64,000 nt of DNA from Parasponia andersonii (lineage: Eukaryota > Streptophyta > Magnoliopsida > Rosales > Cannabaceae), in NCBI GenBank assembly GCA_002914805.1, contig JXTB01000334.1:174320-238319 (forward strand). The letters run 5' to 3'. Within the stretch, counting starts at the first letter, position 1. Each line of letters begins with the position of its first letter. Under the pieces are notes generated by a model. The model was not told where the DNA came from and searched no databases. It saw nothing but the letters and a program-made list of their open reading frames with translations. Made by a program: the position numbers and the translations under genes. Of this stretch, positions 23,199 to 35,100 are shown in pieces.

Positions 23199-25894
23199 AT
23201 GGAAAATTACTTGTCATTTCATCCATTATCATCAAACTCATTACCACCATCTTCTTCATCCTTGTCATTGAACACAGGGAACAATTCTACTCAAGTTAAC
23301 AAGTCAAATATTGGATTCTTGGGGTTGATGTCAGAGATGGAGGTTCCAACAAGCTCCAACGTTAATATTATTGGTAGTAATGCTCAGTTTAATAATGTAA
23401 ATAATTCTCAGAGCTCCCAAATTGATCATCAGGTTCTGAAATCAGGAAAGAAAAAAGGAGATCAGAAAATTAGAAAGCCTAGATACGCTTTTCAGACAAG
23501 GAGCCAAGTTGATATACTTGATGATGGGTATAGATGGAGGAAGTACGGGCAGAAGGCCGTGAAGAACAACAAATTCCCAAGGTACTTAATATTTATCATA
23601 TTAATATTGCTTCATCGATCGATCTTTTATGATAATTCTATATGTTATTATTTTCGGAATTAATTTTACATATTTTTTAAGTATATATATACGTGCAAAT
23701 GTGAGATGTTGAATCATTCTAGCTCATAGCTAGTAATTAAGAAATATTGCTTTGATTGTAAAAGAAATAGTCCTTTGGAACTTGATAGATGTTTTTTATT
23801 TTCCCTGAAAAAAAAAAGAGAATAAATTATTGATTATGACATATGTGCATATAGGCTAGGAAATTATATAACATTAGACAGAGTTGGTTTGTATAATTTC
23901 TATTGTCATATAGCTAGTATGATATTGGGATACCATCGACTCAAGCAATAATGATTTTCATACCCTAAGGAACTTAATTTGGTACAGTCGAAATTTTGTG
24001 TTTCATAATCAAAGTCTTAATCTCATAATATATATATATTTAATACTTATTGAGATCTGCCGAGTATGATCAACTAGAACTAATTTAGTCGATACAAAGA
24101 TCTAGATTGTGTGTGCTTGAGAGTTAAAGTTCAAATTTTAGTAATATATACGTGTGTTATTTTTTTTAAAATTTGTAATAAATACTATTCATTAATTAAA
24201 TCGCATTTAAAAACAAAAAGGTCACGCATAAATTTGATCTATAATTAATTTAAGTACATGAACCTCCTCGCTTGTCCAGTTAATGTCCACAATAACTAGA
24301 TTATAAATACTAAAGCACTAGTGCGCAAGTCAAACATTACAATTTTTTTTTTACTGAAAGCAGTAAAGAAAAAAAATTAAGAAAAATAACCAATAATAAT
24401 ATCAACAAAATATTTACCTCAAAAACTATATAAACAAGAAATTAATACTAGTAGAGCCAATTATGTTAAGGTGTAATAATCAAGTACTATTTAAATATAT
24501 AACTGGAACATATCGATCCAGCTTAATCATTTATTTAGTATTCCACGGGCATGTGTTTTTATGTTAATCTAGAATAATTATGTACAATGGATGCATAAAG
24601 TCTCGATAGGAAGATAAAACTGCAATTGTACCACATGATCAACTAGGGTATAATGATCAGCAATATTATTACACATACAAATATATATATTGGTGCATGA
24701 AGTAGGAGCTGCAATCATCGGTTCTTTTGCTTGCAACTATATAGTCTATATGTAAGACGTAAGTATGCACGAAACTTGTTAATACTTAATTTAATTACTT
24801 CGTGCAAGGATACTTTTATACATATATATATGCTCACACTTAGACGCTGACACGCAGAACAATCTGCATTTATCGTACTTATGATGAAATCCCTTTTAAT
24901 ATTTAGCGTTTTAATTAATATTCTAGAGCACAGTTGTTCATTGATGCATTCAGGATAGAATTGATAAAAATTTCCGGGTACTAATTCTAAGTATTTTTTT
25001 AATTAATTAATTATTATTATTATTATTATATTTTATTAAAATTTATCATACACGTTTTTTTATATAAAAATTAGAAAAACATATTAAATAATATACATTT
25101 TTTATTTTTTTTAACTAATCAAATTATAATAACAATTAAATAATAATCTAATAGTAAAAAAAAAAAAAAACATATTCGATATAAGTATATCAATACCAAA
25201 TTACTTTATGAGAAAGCTTGAAATGTGAGATATTCAATATTACAAAAGTACTTGTGGGAGATAATGGTTACTAATTTACTGGCGCGGATCAGTGAGATAG
25301 TTATAAAATATGTGGAACCATATTATGTACGTGATATATATACGTATTTGTTCTTAGAGTACTTTTCATCACGAATATATAAATTAAGCTATTACCATTA
25401 TTAATGGGTTTAAATTCCCATTGATCTGTCACGATATTCTTTTAAAAGAATAAGACTGTTATGATCTGAAGTTGGACAGCAATATACCGGTATTAATACT
25501 AATTAACTAAACCTAGGAGTACTTCGACAATAAGATACGAAGCATATTAAAAAAAACTTTTATATAGCAAGAGACATTTATATTTTTCAAATTTGCATAT
25601 AATATTTAGGAAATTATATATAATCTGCATGATTTGTATGATCATCATTGCACTTATACATATATATAGAACTTCGACGTGTTTAGTTACTAATAATGTA
25701 CGTACTTGAGCAGGAGTTACTATAGGTGCACGCATCAAGGTTGTAACGTGAAGAAACAAGTCCAGAGGTTAACTAAAGATGAAGAGATTGTGGTGACAAC
25801 TTATGAAGGGATGCATTCACATACAATCGAGAAGTCAACTGATAATTTTGAGCATATCTTGAGTCAGATGCAAATCTACACTACTTCCTTTTAA
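23199..25894 (+). CDS. WRKY75: WRKY group IIc transcription factor, WRKY75-like
   Basis: Two exons, 23199-23581 and 25714-25894, give 187 residues. Exon 1 has a Ser/Asn-rich N-terminus, then a basic [15 protein letters not shown] stretch. The DNA-binding domain follows: [19 protein letters not shown] with WRKYGQK at 113-119. The zinc ligands are Cys133, Cys138, His162 and His164 (C-x4-C-x23-H-x-H), typical of group II. The C-terminus [18 protein letters not shown] matches the WRKY75/WRKY45 subgroup. The intron interrupts the conserved Pro-Arg codon within the WRKY domain, as usual for group IIc, and is 2.1 kb. AATAAA occurs at 26041. Subgroup members act in phosphate starvation, root hair, senescence and defence responses. 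Assignment to WRKY75 rather than WRKY45 is by remembered similarity; the longer Ser/Asn-rich N-terminus differs from Arabidopsis WRKY75. Confidence 0.9.
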
Positions 25895-28800
25895 CCTAGC
25901 TAGCAAGCTAATAGCTATACTCCTCCTAATTTAGGATACGAAATTTAGTAGCTTCCTAGCTATATAAACACTCTACATCCATTACATAAATTAAGGCCCT
26001 TGTGTACTTTTTTTTCTTTTGTGTAAAAAACAGACAGCGAAATAAAAAAACATGCATGTGTCTGATATAATGTCATAGATTATTATCGGATTCTTTAATT
26101 TGTTATATAGAACTACAAATTAGATCACTTAAATTGCATGTGGAATAAAATTTTTCTTCTCAGACTTAACTATTCTATTTATTTTAACTCGAGTTGTCTA
26201 GTAGTATGTATTTCGTCGAGCTCCAGCATATATAGTTTGTTTGAGATGAAACTTCTCTAAAACATGATGAAGAAGATGCCATACATTATTTCAACTAATA
26301 AATTCGTCAGATTTATTTATTCTGGCTACTACTAATCGTTATTCATTCTATAATTATAATTCATGATGATTATTACAACTAATTTTATCCAAATTCATTG
26401 GTGTACTGGTAGTAATATTGTTGTAGTTATACGATATGACTGCTTTATATTTATTACTTCACAGACAGAATAATTAGCCAGATTTTTACAAATATAGACT
26501 TCGAACTTCTTATGATTAGTTATATTTTTGAATTATATATTCTATGAACAAATTGTTTTAAAACTAATAGATATTTCTCCACTTAATTTCATTATGATAA
26601 ATTATTAATCGAATTCCTTTCGAATTGGGTGTTTGTAGATTTCTAATTTATTGCGTATTTCGTAAATTAAATTTATGTCGTTTCTCTTATTGAAAGTCGT
26701 TAATTATTTAACTAAAAACATGTAGTTTCTGACATTGTCGTTTCCTGTGAAAACATGTTCCATGAAGGAGGGGGCGCTCAAAGGCTTATTAGCTAACTAG
26801 CTAACGCTAGTTATCGTTGTTTTCGAAACAAGGTGAGATTAGTACTTTTCATTTCAGTTTTGGAAAATGCTGAAAGCTTCACAAATAAATTTGTAAAGGA
26901 GCTTGCACGTGAGAAATATGTGCAGTAATTAATAGAGAAGAATAATGACATACCGAGTTAATCTTATTTTAGTCCTCGAAAACTTTGAAAAGAGTCTGGA
27001 TAATTAGTTCATAAATATATTTTTTAGGAAAGATACTTGAAACTTCTCTGGGGTTTTAGCTAAAGTTTAAAATATCCATCCTTTGTATTCGGTGACAGGG
27101 GCTTCAGCTAAAGCTAAAGATATCTACTGCGTTTGGTGAAAATTGCGATCATATGAAACGAGACTAATATCGTTAGTGCTCCCTCTCCGTAGCTATATCT
27201 CTCTCTCTTACCCGCAACTTTGTTTCCTCTTTTTTCCTTTTAGTACGTGTCTCCTTACCGGACAGGGGATTCCTCTCCCAGATCTGAAGTTTTTTCACTT
27301 CATATTTACTTTTTTTTTTTCTTTTTACTTTTGTTATAATAAATTCTTCCCTTCATGCCAAAGTTTTATATTATATCTCTACATTTATCGATGTTTTGTC
27401 TCATTTTATTTTAGATTTGTATGGATTTTGTTGTATTTTTTGTTTTTTTTTTTTGTGTGTGTTTTGTTGGTATTTTTATAATTCTGAAACTTTTAAAAGT
27501 CAGATGTGAAAGAACTTATTAAGTAATGTCTTCGAATGGATGCCCTCAATAATTTATTGTGATATTTATTGATAGATGTCTTTAATAATCTATTATGCTG
27601 TTTATTAATAGACATTTTTAATGAACAAACTGATAGTTTTAAGTCAATCCTTAGAGCTTGTTATTTTTAGAGATAGTAGAATTTGTTAATCTATCTTTCG
27701 TTGAACATACTCACGCACCTTCTTCTGTACATGTTAGCGGTAGATAATTGATGTAATTATTTTTTTTCTTGGGTAGGATACTCTTTTTCAACTTTTTGTT
27801 TGTTGCCTATATTTGATAGTGCTATTTAATCGTCTTTTAATATAATCCAATGAGCAATTTCATTCAAAAAAAAAAAACAAAAAAAAAAAGCAAATAGTCA
27901 AAGAGAATATTATCTCCTTAGCTTTTTAACCAAATCTTAACTTTTTAACCAAATACCTATATCTTTACCCAAAAAAAAAACAATACTCAATATTTGAAAG
28001 ATGAATTCTCTAAAAGAAAAAGATGTTTGGCATTTAAGTTAAAAATTTATCAATAAAATTTTAATTATTTTCAAGCGGAAAAATGATAAAATTTAATAAA
28101 ATCTTTCCCTAAATGATATTTTAAAATCGATGTATCATTAAAACCAATTTGGAAAAATCATGGTATTTGTACTCTGCATTTCGAAAACATAGAAGGGAAC
28201 TTATCAATATTTAGCTAAAACTCAATGAGTTTTTTTTAGTGATACTTTTTTCTTATATTTATGTATTAATTTGATTCATGAAACTTTCAATAATGCTATT
28301 CTAAACCATAGTTGTCTAAGTTTTTCTAGTTTGGAAAATGTTATTATAAAGTTAGGATTATCAAAATTGAGAAATAAAAAAAGAAATCACACATAGATGT
28401 CTATTAAGTTTCTTGTGATGAAAAAAAAGAATTCATTCGTAAATATTTTCAAAAATATACGTCTAAAATTATTTGAATAACTTCTTCCCTAATAAATTAT
28501 AAAATATATTATTCTTTAACATATCCCAAATTATTTCTATCATTGCCAATAGTACAACACCTTATCATTAACTTTGGTTTCGATCCCAATCCTAATGACA
28601 CATTTGCTCAATTAAAGTCGATAAAGTCGAAAAAATTTATATGCAGTTGAACTTGTATTGCAACTATTTCCGACTGCTCTGATCAATTTTGACTGGCAGC
28701 ACAGAGATTTTTGACCTCGGCAAATTGACTAGCGGCTCGATCTTAATCAAAAAATTTCGACTGGTATTCAACTTATGTCGAACTACTATTCGACTGTATT

Positions 28801-30180
28801 CGAACAATGTCGATCCCATTTGAATATAATTTGATGTCCTTCTGGTGCCACTTTCTTTACTTTTGACTCATTAAGGGATAATTTTAGAATTCTAAAATAT
28901 TTATTAAATGAAAATCCTAATTTTTTAAATGATTATAGGTTGTCTCTTTTTTCTTTACATACTTGAAAAGAAGATTAAAATTGATAATCCATAATGCAAT
29001 TTTCGAAAGTTCATGACAATTGTGACAAAAATATAGTTCTAAAGACATTTTGAAAATATGAAATCAAATAAGATTAGGATTATTTTTACTGAACTAAAAG
29101 TAGGATTTACTCTTTTTATGTATCAACCTTCGATTAGTTCTTTTATAATAAGTAATAAATTAAATATTATATTTTGATAACATAGATCGTATTGGAATAT
29201 TTTTGTCTAATTTATCATATAAACTTCTTTATAATTAAATAAGCGTTACCTATATCTTAATGAATCCCGACTTCAACTAATTATATTATACCTTTGTGGT
29301 TGTTGACGTAGCCGCAGCCATGATCTATGTCTAATATTGAGGTTTAAGATTCGAAACTCCTCACTAGGATGTCTAAAATATTAACTATACATGTATTTTA
29401 CGGGCCCAAGTAGAATTGATAAATCAATGACCTAATATATTTTACGAAGAATGGTACAAATTCATCTAGGAAATTGGAGTCTGTACTCGTTAATAAATGT
29501 CTATTTTTTTTTATTTTTACATTTAATTGGCTGGGTATATATATTTTTACACTTAGTATATATATTTTTAAACTAAATTTAGTTTATGTATTGAGTATAT
29601 TAGTTTCTTATGTTGAATACATCATATTTTATACTTAGTATATATTATAGTTTTATTTTGTATGCATCATAAAATAGGATAAAATTTAACTATTTTAAAA
29701 GATTGGATAAGATTAGATATGATTATAATATAATCATATCTATTATTTGGTGTGCTACTTTTTTTTAGGATAATATTAGAATGTGTGTTTAACATTTTTA
29801 ATTAACAGACTTCTTAAGTTGTGATTGATTTAGAAAAATGCCATACTTTGAATTTCTTTAGAAAAAAGCCAATTTTAAAATTTTATTTCAAATCATATAT
29901 CATTTTGATAAATATACTTACGAAAATATCATATTAAAAAAATATTTTGAAAAATACCACTTTTGATTTACCACTTTTAAGAGTTAATTTTGAAAAATAT
30001 CATCTTTTATCATTTTAAATATTTCATTATGTTGAAGCAAATTCTTAATTCATCCAAATCCCAAATTCTCAAATAGATAAAATTATCACATTCTAAGAGT
30101 ACTATTTTTATAGTAGATTATTTTAATCATATCTAATGTCTCTCGTATTCATGCGTTAAATATATGATTAATTTAATCTA
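25895..30180. other. Long AT-rich intergenic region
   Basis: No supported gene. It holds the WRKY 3' UTR, T- and A-runs, and a possible poly(A)-tailed insertion ending at the A-run near 27866-27889. A stretch at 28600-28810 is rich in TCGA/GTCG motifs within AT-rich DNA. The open frame at 27143-27481 is pyrimidine-rich low-complexity sequence and is not called. Confidence 0.5.
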
Positions 30181-31385
30181 TCAAGGCCAGCTCTAAGACT
30201 AGGCAACTAAGACCATCCCTTGAGAACCATTAGAATTAAGGCCTACTAGTAAAAAAAAAAATGAAAATACCTAATTTTGACTAATGAAAGGCTTGAACTA
30301 TTCATTTAATGATCTAAAATGAGTTAAATCATACAACATTCACCATTTTATTTTTTGAATGCTGCGAGCCTACTACACTCTATCCACTCACAACAATTCT
30401 ATCAACCATATCTCATGTATGTTTAGCACAAAAAAAAAAACACCAAATGTTATCATGAAAAGAAAAAAAAAAAAAAAGCTAGAGAATGTCTTCAAGACAT
30501 ATGACCTATACAACACTTACAAAAAATAAGAGAGAACATGACATCAGAGCCTCAATCATATTTAGGCTTTAGCTAGCTGACCAACAATTCAAACTCCCTC
30601 TATTACTCATTTTTCTCATTCTTGGATTCTCTCAAAATTTCTTTCAAATTCTATCATTATTTTTCAAATGCAAAAGCATATCAATTGAGTCTGACTTTTT
30701 TATTATAGTTCTAAAATCAGTCTTGAATTGTTGTTGTTTATTTTATTTATGATTTGTGAAATTTACATTAGTAAGTATACTGTTAATTTTAATTGTGAAA
30801 TTTATACTAGTAATTACATTTTTCAGTTTTAAATATTGTTGTTCTTTGTAAGATATTATATTTTTGTTATTATGGTGTTTATCTTCTACGTAGATAATTA
30901 TCAATAATAACTAGAATATTTAATAGAAAATATGAACCAGTTATAAGAACCTTAAGAAAAAAAAATAGAAAAATTGATTGAATATCAAAAAGGTGCTCAT
31001 GATAAGTTTTTTACGAGCAACGAAATAAATGGGGTAAGAAAATATTAGACCATGGAAAGAGTACGAAGATCTCCAAATTATATCTTTAATACCATTTTTT
31101 GGTTAATTTCTTGAGTATTATTTTTTGAATTTTACATTAGTTATACTACTTTTTATTATTTTTGTGTTGTATACTTGTTTTCATTATTTATTATTTATGA
31201 AAAAATAAATTAAAAAAAAAGAAAGAAAAAGATGATAACAAAAAATTTGGTTCAATCACGAAAAAGAAATCTCAAAAAGTTCTCAAAATTCTCTTGACTT
31301 TTTTTCGTAACTTCTTTTTTTTTTTTAAAAGGAAAATACACTTTTTAAAGATTTTGTCTGGGACCCCAATAGAGCTGGACATTGA
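30181..31385 (+). mobile_element. Deleted hAT-type element with TTF-type transposase N-terminus remnant
   Basis: The left end TCAAGGCCAGCTCTAAG and right end ATAGAGCTGGACATTGA are near-perfect terminal inverted repeats. AATCT(T)ATC-like bases occur on both sides, an imperfect 8-bp duplication. Inside, 30957-31034 reads KKIEKLIEYQKGAHDKFF in one frame. That is the recognisable N-terminal motif of TTF-type zinc-finger/hAT-dimerisation (ZMYM1-like) plant transposases. The rest of the transposase is gone, so this is a deletion derivative. Confidence 0.6.
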
Positions 31386-32182
31386 ATCTTATCCTCATCC
31401 TGTGTTTCAAACTTGGCCTATACACGTTAATATACCAATGATTTTGCTATACCATTTTTAAATGAACACATTTACTTAAAATGTCCCAAATTTCGTCATC
31501 GTAGGACCCAATTTATTCAGTCATTTTGTTCACAGCTAAACATGTAGTCGCATTAGGTGCCAACTACCAACTAGCATATAATGACGTTGTTAATTTTCGC
31601 TGTCGTTTTTCAACTAGTGAATGGCACGTGTTCTTGTTTTCTAAGTAAAACTAATTCAACGACGTGTTCTTAATTTTTTTAATTACGTTATGGTTCATAC
31701 ACTGTTTACCAATAAACGACATGCAGTTAGTTACGTATAATATATTTCAACACTAATTGAACGACGTGTCGTTTATACTTCCACTCTTATTTGCATGTCG
31801 TTTTCCGCCATTATAATAAACGACATGCGTTTGCATTCGTCGAAAGGAAAAGGGCAAAAAACAAAAGGGTATTTACGTAATAACGTAAGAAGCGGAAGCA
31901 TATTCCCCAACACTAGCCGAAGGTTGTTCTGTAAACGGGGTCTCAATCTCAACTCTCAATACGGCTGTTTTGGCCTTACCACAACTCGTTCGATTCTTAC
32001 TCAGTTCTCTGTCGTACTAGAGTGACTCAGTCCGAGTCGGAGCCAGACCCTTTCTTCTCCAACGATTGCGATTCTCTTAGACGCTTCGATGCCGTACAGC
32101 TCCGCCTAACAGTATATACGCGTATATATAGACGGTATATACCCTTATATATATATAGCTGTATATATATTCGTAGCAGCCC
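31386..32182 (+). promoter_or_regulatory. Promoter and 5' UTR region of the DUF1664 gene
   Basis: This interval separates the hAT derivative from the DUF1664 start codon. It contains five AACGACRTG motifs in 170 bp (see the separate entry), a G-box-like GCACGTG at 31624, and (TA)-rich sequence near 32115-32170. The open frame 31795-32025 lies in the presumed 5' UTR and is not recognised as a protein. Confidence 0.5.
31658..31827. repeat. Cluster of AACGACRTG motifs
   Basis: The 9-mer AACGACRTG occurs at 31658, 31715, 31760 and 31819, and in reverse at 31794. The 31760 copy continues as GTCGTT, giving a near-palindrome. The spacing is 45-60 bp with AT-rich filler. It may be a transcription-factor site array or the subterminal repeats of a small DNA transposon. 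Confidence 0.6.
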
Positions 32183-35100
32183 ATGGCTCTCTCCCTGGGG
32201 AAGCTGACAATTCTAGTTGGTGCAGGTCCGTACAATCCCAGAACCTCCTGATTCTTCGTCCTTAATCACTTCACCCTTTGATTAATTAAGCTCTTGTTCT
32301 TTGTTTATTCAAACAAGTTAATTGTGGTTTATTTATTTTTGTAATTGGGAAATTGTACTTGTTGATGAAAGTTTAGGGTTTTAGATAAACCCTAGATCCT
32401 TTTTGGTAACAGTATGCGCGCGCGTTAGATTAATTAATTGCTGGTGATATGCTTTTGGGATTGTTGTATGTTTGAATTTAATCGACTTTCATTTCGCGAA
32501 AGTAATTTTCAATCTTTTGAACTTATCACCTGGATTAGCTGGAAAACTGGAATTAATTATTTCATTCTCAAAATTATGTGTGCAATAATATGAATGCAAT
32601 AAACACCTGTTTTATCTACCGAGTGAGAGTAACTGTAACTTGCAAATTTTTCGTGGCTGAACATTACTATGCGTTATGGTTACGCATCACAAATTGAGTT
32701 CTTACCCATTTTTATGTTTTTTTTTTTTCCATCAAGATGTATGTTCCTATCAATTTTAGTTTTGTATTTACAAATGCTTAGCCATGTCCTATTTAAAGAC
32801 ATTTCTCGTTAATTAGGTGATTTGCGTATTTGCCGTATCAGGTATCCTTGGGTCAGTCCTTGCGAAAGAAGGACGGGTATCTGATTTCGTCTCTGGTGCT
32901 TTTAAGGTACTTGCATTACTAGAAACTTTACACTTTTGTGGTTGCCTAAATGCACTTTTTTTCAGGTAGGGTCTAAAACAACGTATGCTTTCTCTTTCTT
33001 ATCCCATTGTCTTTGATTCTGCACTCTAGAATTGCTTTCTTTTACGTGTATATTTATTTTGCATTTAGGGCATGTTTACTGGTCCGTCANNNNNNNNNNN
33101 NNNNNNNNNNNNNNNNNNNNNNNNNNNNNNNNNNNNNNNNNNNNNNNNNNNNNNNNNNNNNNNNNNNNNNNNNNNNTTGTAAAGGGATAGGGTTTGGTGA
33201 GAATAAGAAGGAATCAAAACTCAAGTGTTGATTTTAAAACTCAAAACTCAAACTCACGTGAATGGATGGGAAAGGGAAACCATTCTCTTATTCTCATTCC
33301 ATTACAATCCACTCCGGATTAGTAAATATGATTTTAAAGTTTCAAATCTTGTTTTGAACTTCTCTACATATCCTTGTTCTGGCTACCTATGTTATGTGCC
33401 CGACTTTCAGTTTTGCTTGTATTGTTGAAGTCGTATGTAAGAAATTACATTTGCAAATTTATTTTCTTTAATGATATAATAAGTTTGCTTAAAATGTCGA
33501 GTAAGATTAAATTAATCTTGAGCCTCATTAGTCCTGCAAGTTTTTTATTTGATTTGTTTTCATATTCGCAATAATTGCTGCATGACTAGGGTAATCAATG
33601 AGCTACCAGAACAATTTTGGCTGCATAATGGTCTGATTATAACTATCATAATTTCTTGCAGTTGTTTTGTGTGTATGCTATGCTAAACCTAATTATTGAT
33701 AGTGATTGGTCTTGTACTACAGATCGCTTTCAAGCAACTTAAACAAGATGATTCTAGCCCACCAGTAAAGAAGCCCCGCAATGACTTATTGTTGGCTCAG
33801 GTTTTCAATTGGCCTTATTTTTAAAATTTTTATTAGTGATTTCTGCCTGTGCAGCGTGTGCAGAATTGACCTGCCCCAAGTTGTTATGTATAGAAAAAGT
33901 GCAGATTGTCATTAACCAGCTGAGCTTTGCAGGTCAACAGCTTAAGGCAGGAGCTGCAAATCCTGGCTTCAAACAAATCAGTCACTATTATAAATGCAAG
34001 TCGACTTGGTAGGTCATCGTTCTGCCTTTTAAGAATAAGTTAATCTATTTATTATTCTTATGGGTGATATGCACCTTTCTGTGACAAATATTTAGTTAAC
34101 ACAGTTTTGATTTAATTAGTATATTGTTCTTACATTGATTGCATGTGATTTCTAATTTTCCTGAAGATATCTAGATTCAGATTTTTTTTTAGAATCTGGG
34201 ATCGTATTCAAAATATTCTTGTCTGGGCTATAATGATTGGTTTGCTTTGTTCCCCTAAAAGCGATTAATAACAACAGTAGTGTTACTCCTATCCCTTTAA
34301 TGATGCAAAGCTTTCTGCTCGCTTATATTTTTAGGTCTTTAGTGCTATGCATATCTATAACCATTCTGAATTCTTCAAGCATTCCTTATTTCTTTTTATT
34401 TACTTTTATTTTTCTCTTTGTATGATCCAGGTGGCAAAAAGTATGGTATAATTCTTGTGATAGTTGTGGCAGGATGTGGCTATGTTTGGTGGAAGGTAAG
34501 ATATTGATCTCCAAGATTTTGTTCTGCCGGCTGAAACATTCTACAAGTATCTTGAATCTTGATGTGTGGGCAAATGTGCTTAGCAATTGCCCACTCGGTG
34601 TGCTAGTCCTTTTTCAGCTGCACCTCAAAGATACTTCTGTGGGTGGATCTGTAATATATTGTCCTGAAAGAATGTACTGACTGGATGCAACTTTTAGTTA
34701 GGCTCTTGTAGCTGAGGCCCATATGGGTTGTCCATCCTTCTTGTCTAGTTGAATTGGTTTAATCTGTTTCATTAGTATCTTAATATGGTGGATGTTAGCT
34801 CTACACTTTCACAATCTTTTAAGTAGTAGAAAGGTGTATGTTTTAAGAGAGCAGGTGTTATTCTTGATGTAATAGCTTTCTTGTTAAAATATTTAATGGT
34901 ATATGCCTCTGAAAATATTTGCTGCATTATTTTGTGAATTTCTTATATCCTTACAGGGGGGAGAGGGACTATCTGGTATGATGATTGCAACGAGGAGTAG
35001 CTTATCTAATGCTTGCACATCTATTGAGAAAAAGCTTGAGAATGTTTACTCATCAGTTTCGGCAAGTTATTTCTTATGATTCTTCTTCAAAATTAAAAAT

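Noticed and set aside
27143-27481. 112-codon plus-strand open frame
   Set aside because: Built on T-rich tracts encoding Phe/Leu runs; it looks like low-complexity noncoding sequence.
31795-32025. 76-codon open frame before the DUF1664 start
   Set aside because: It lies in the presumed promoter/5' UTR, has no recognised similarity, and the family N-terminus clearly starts at 32183.
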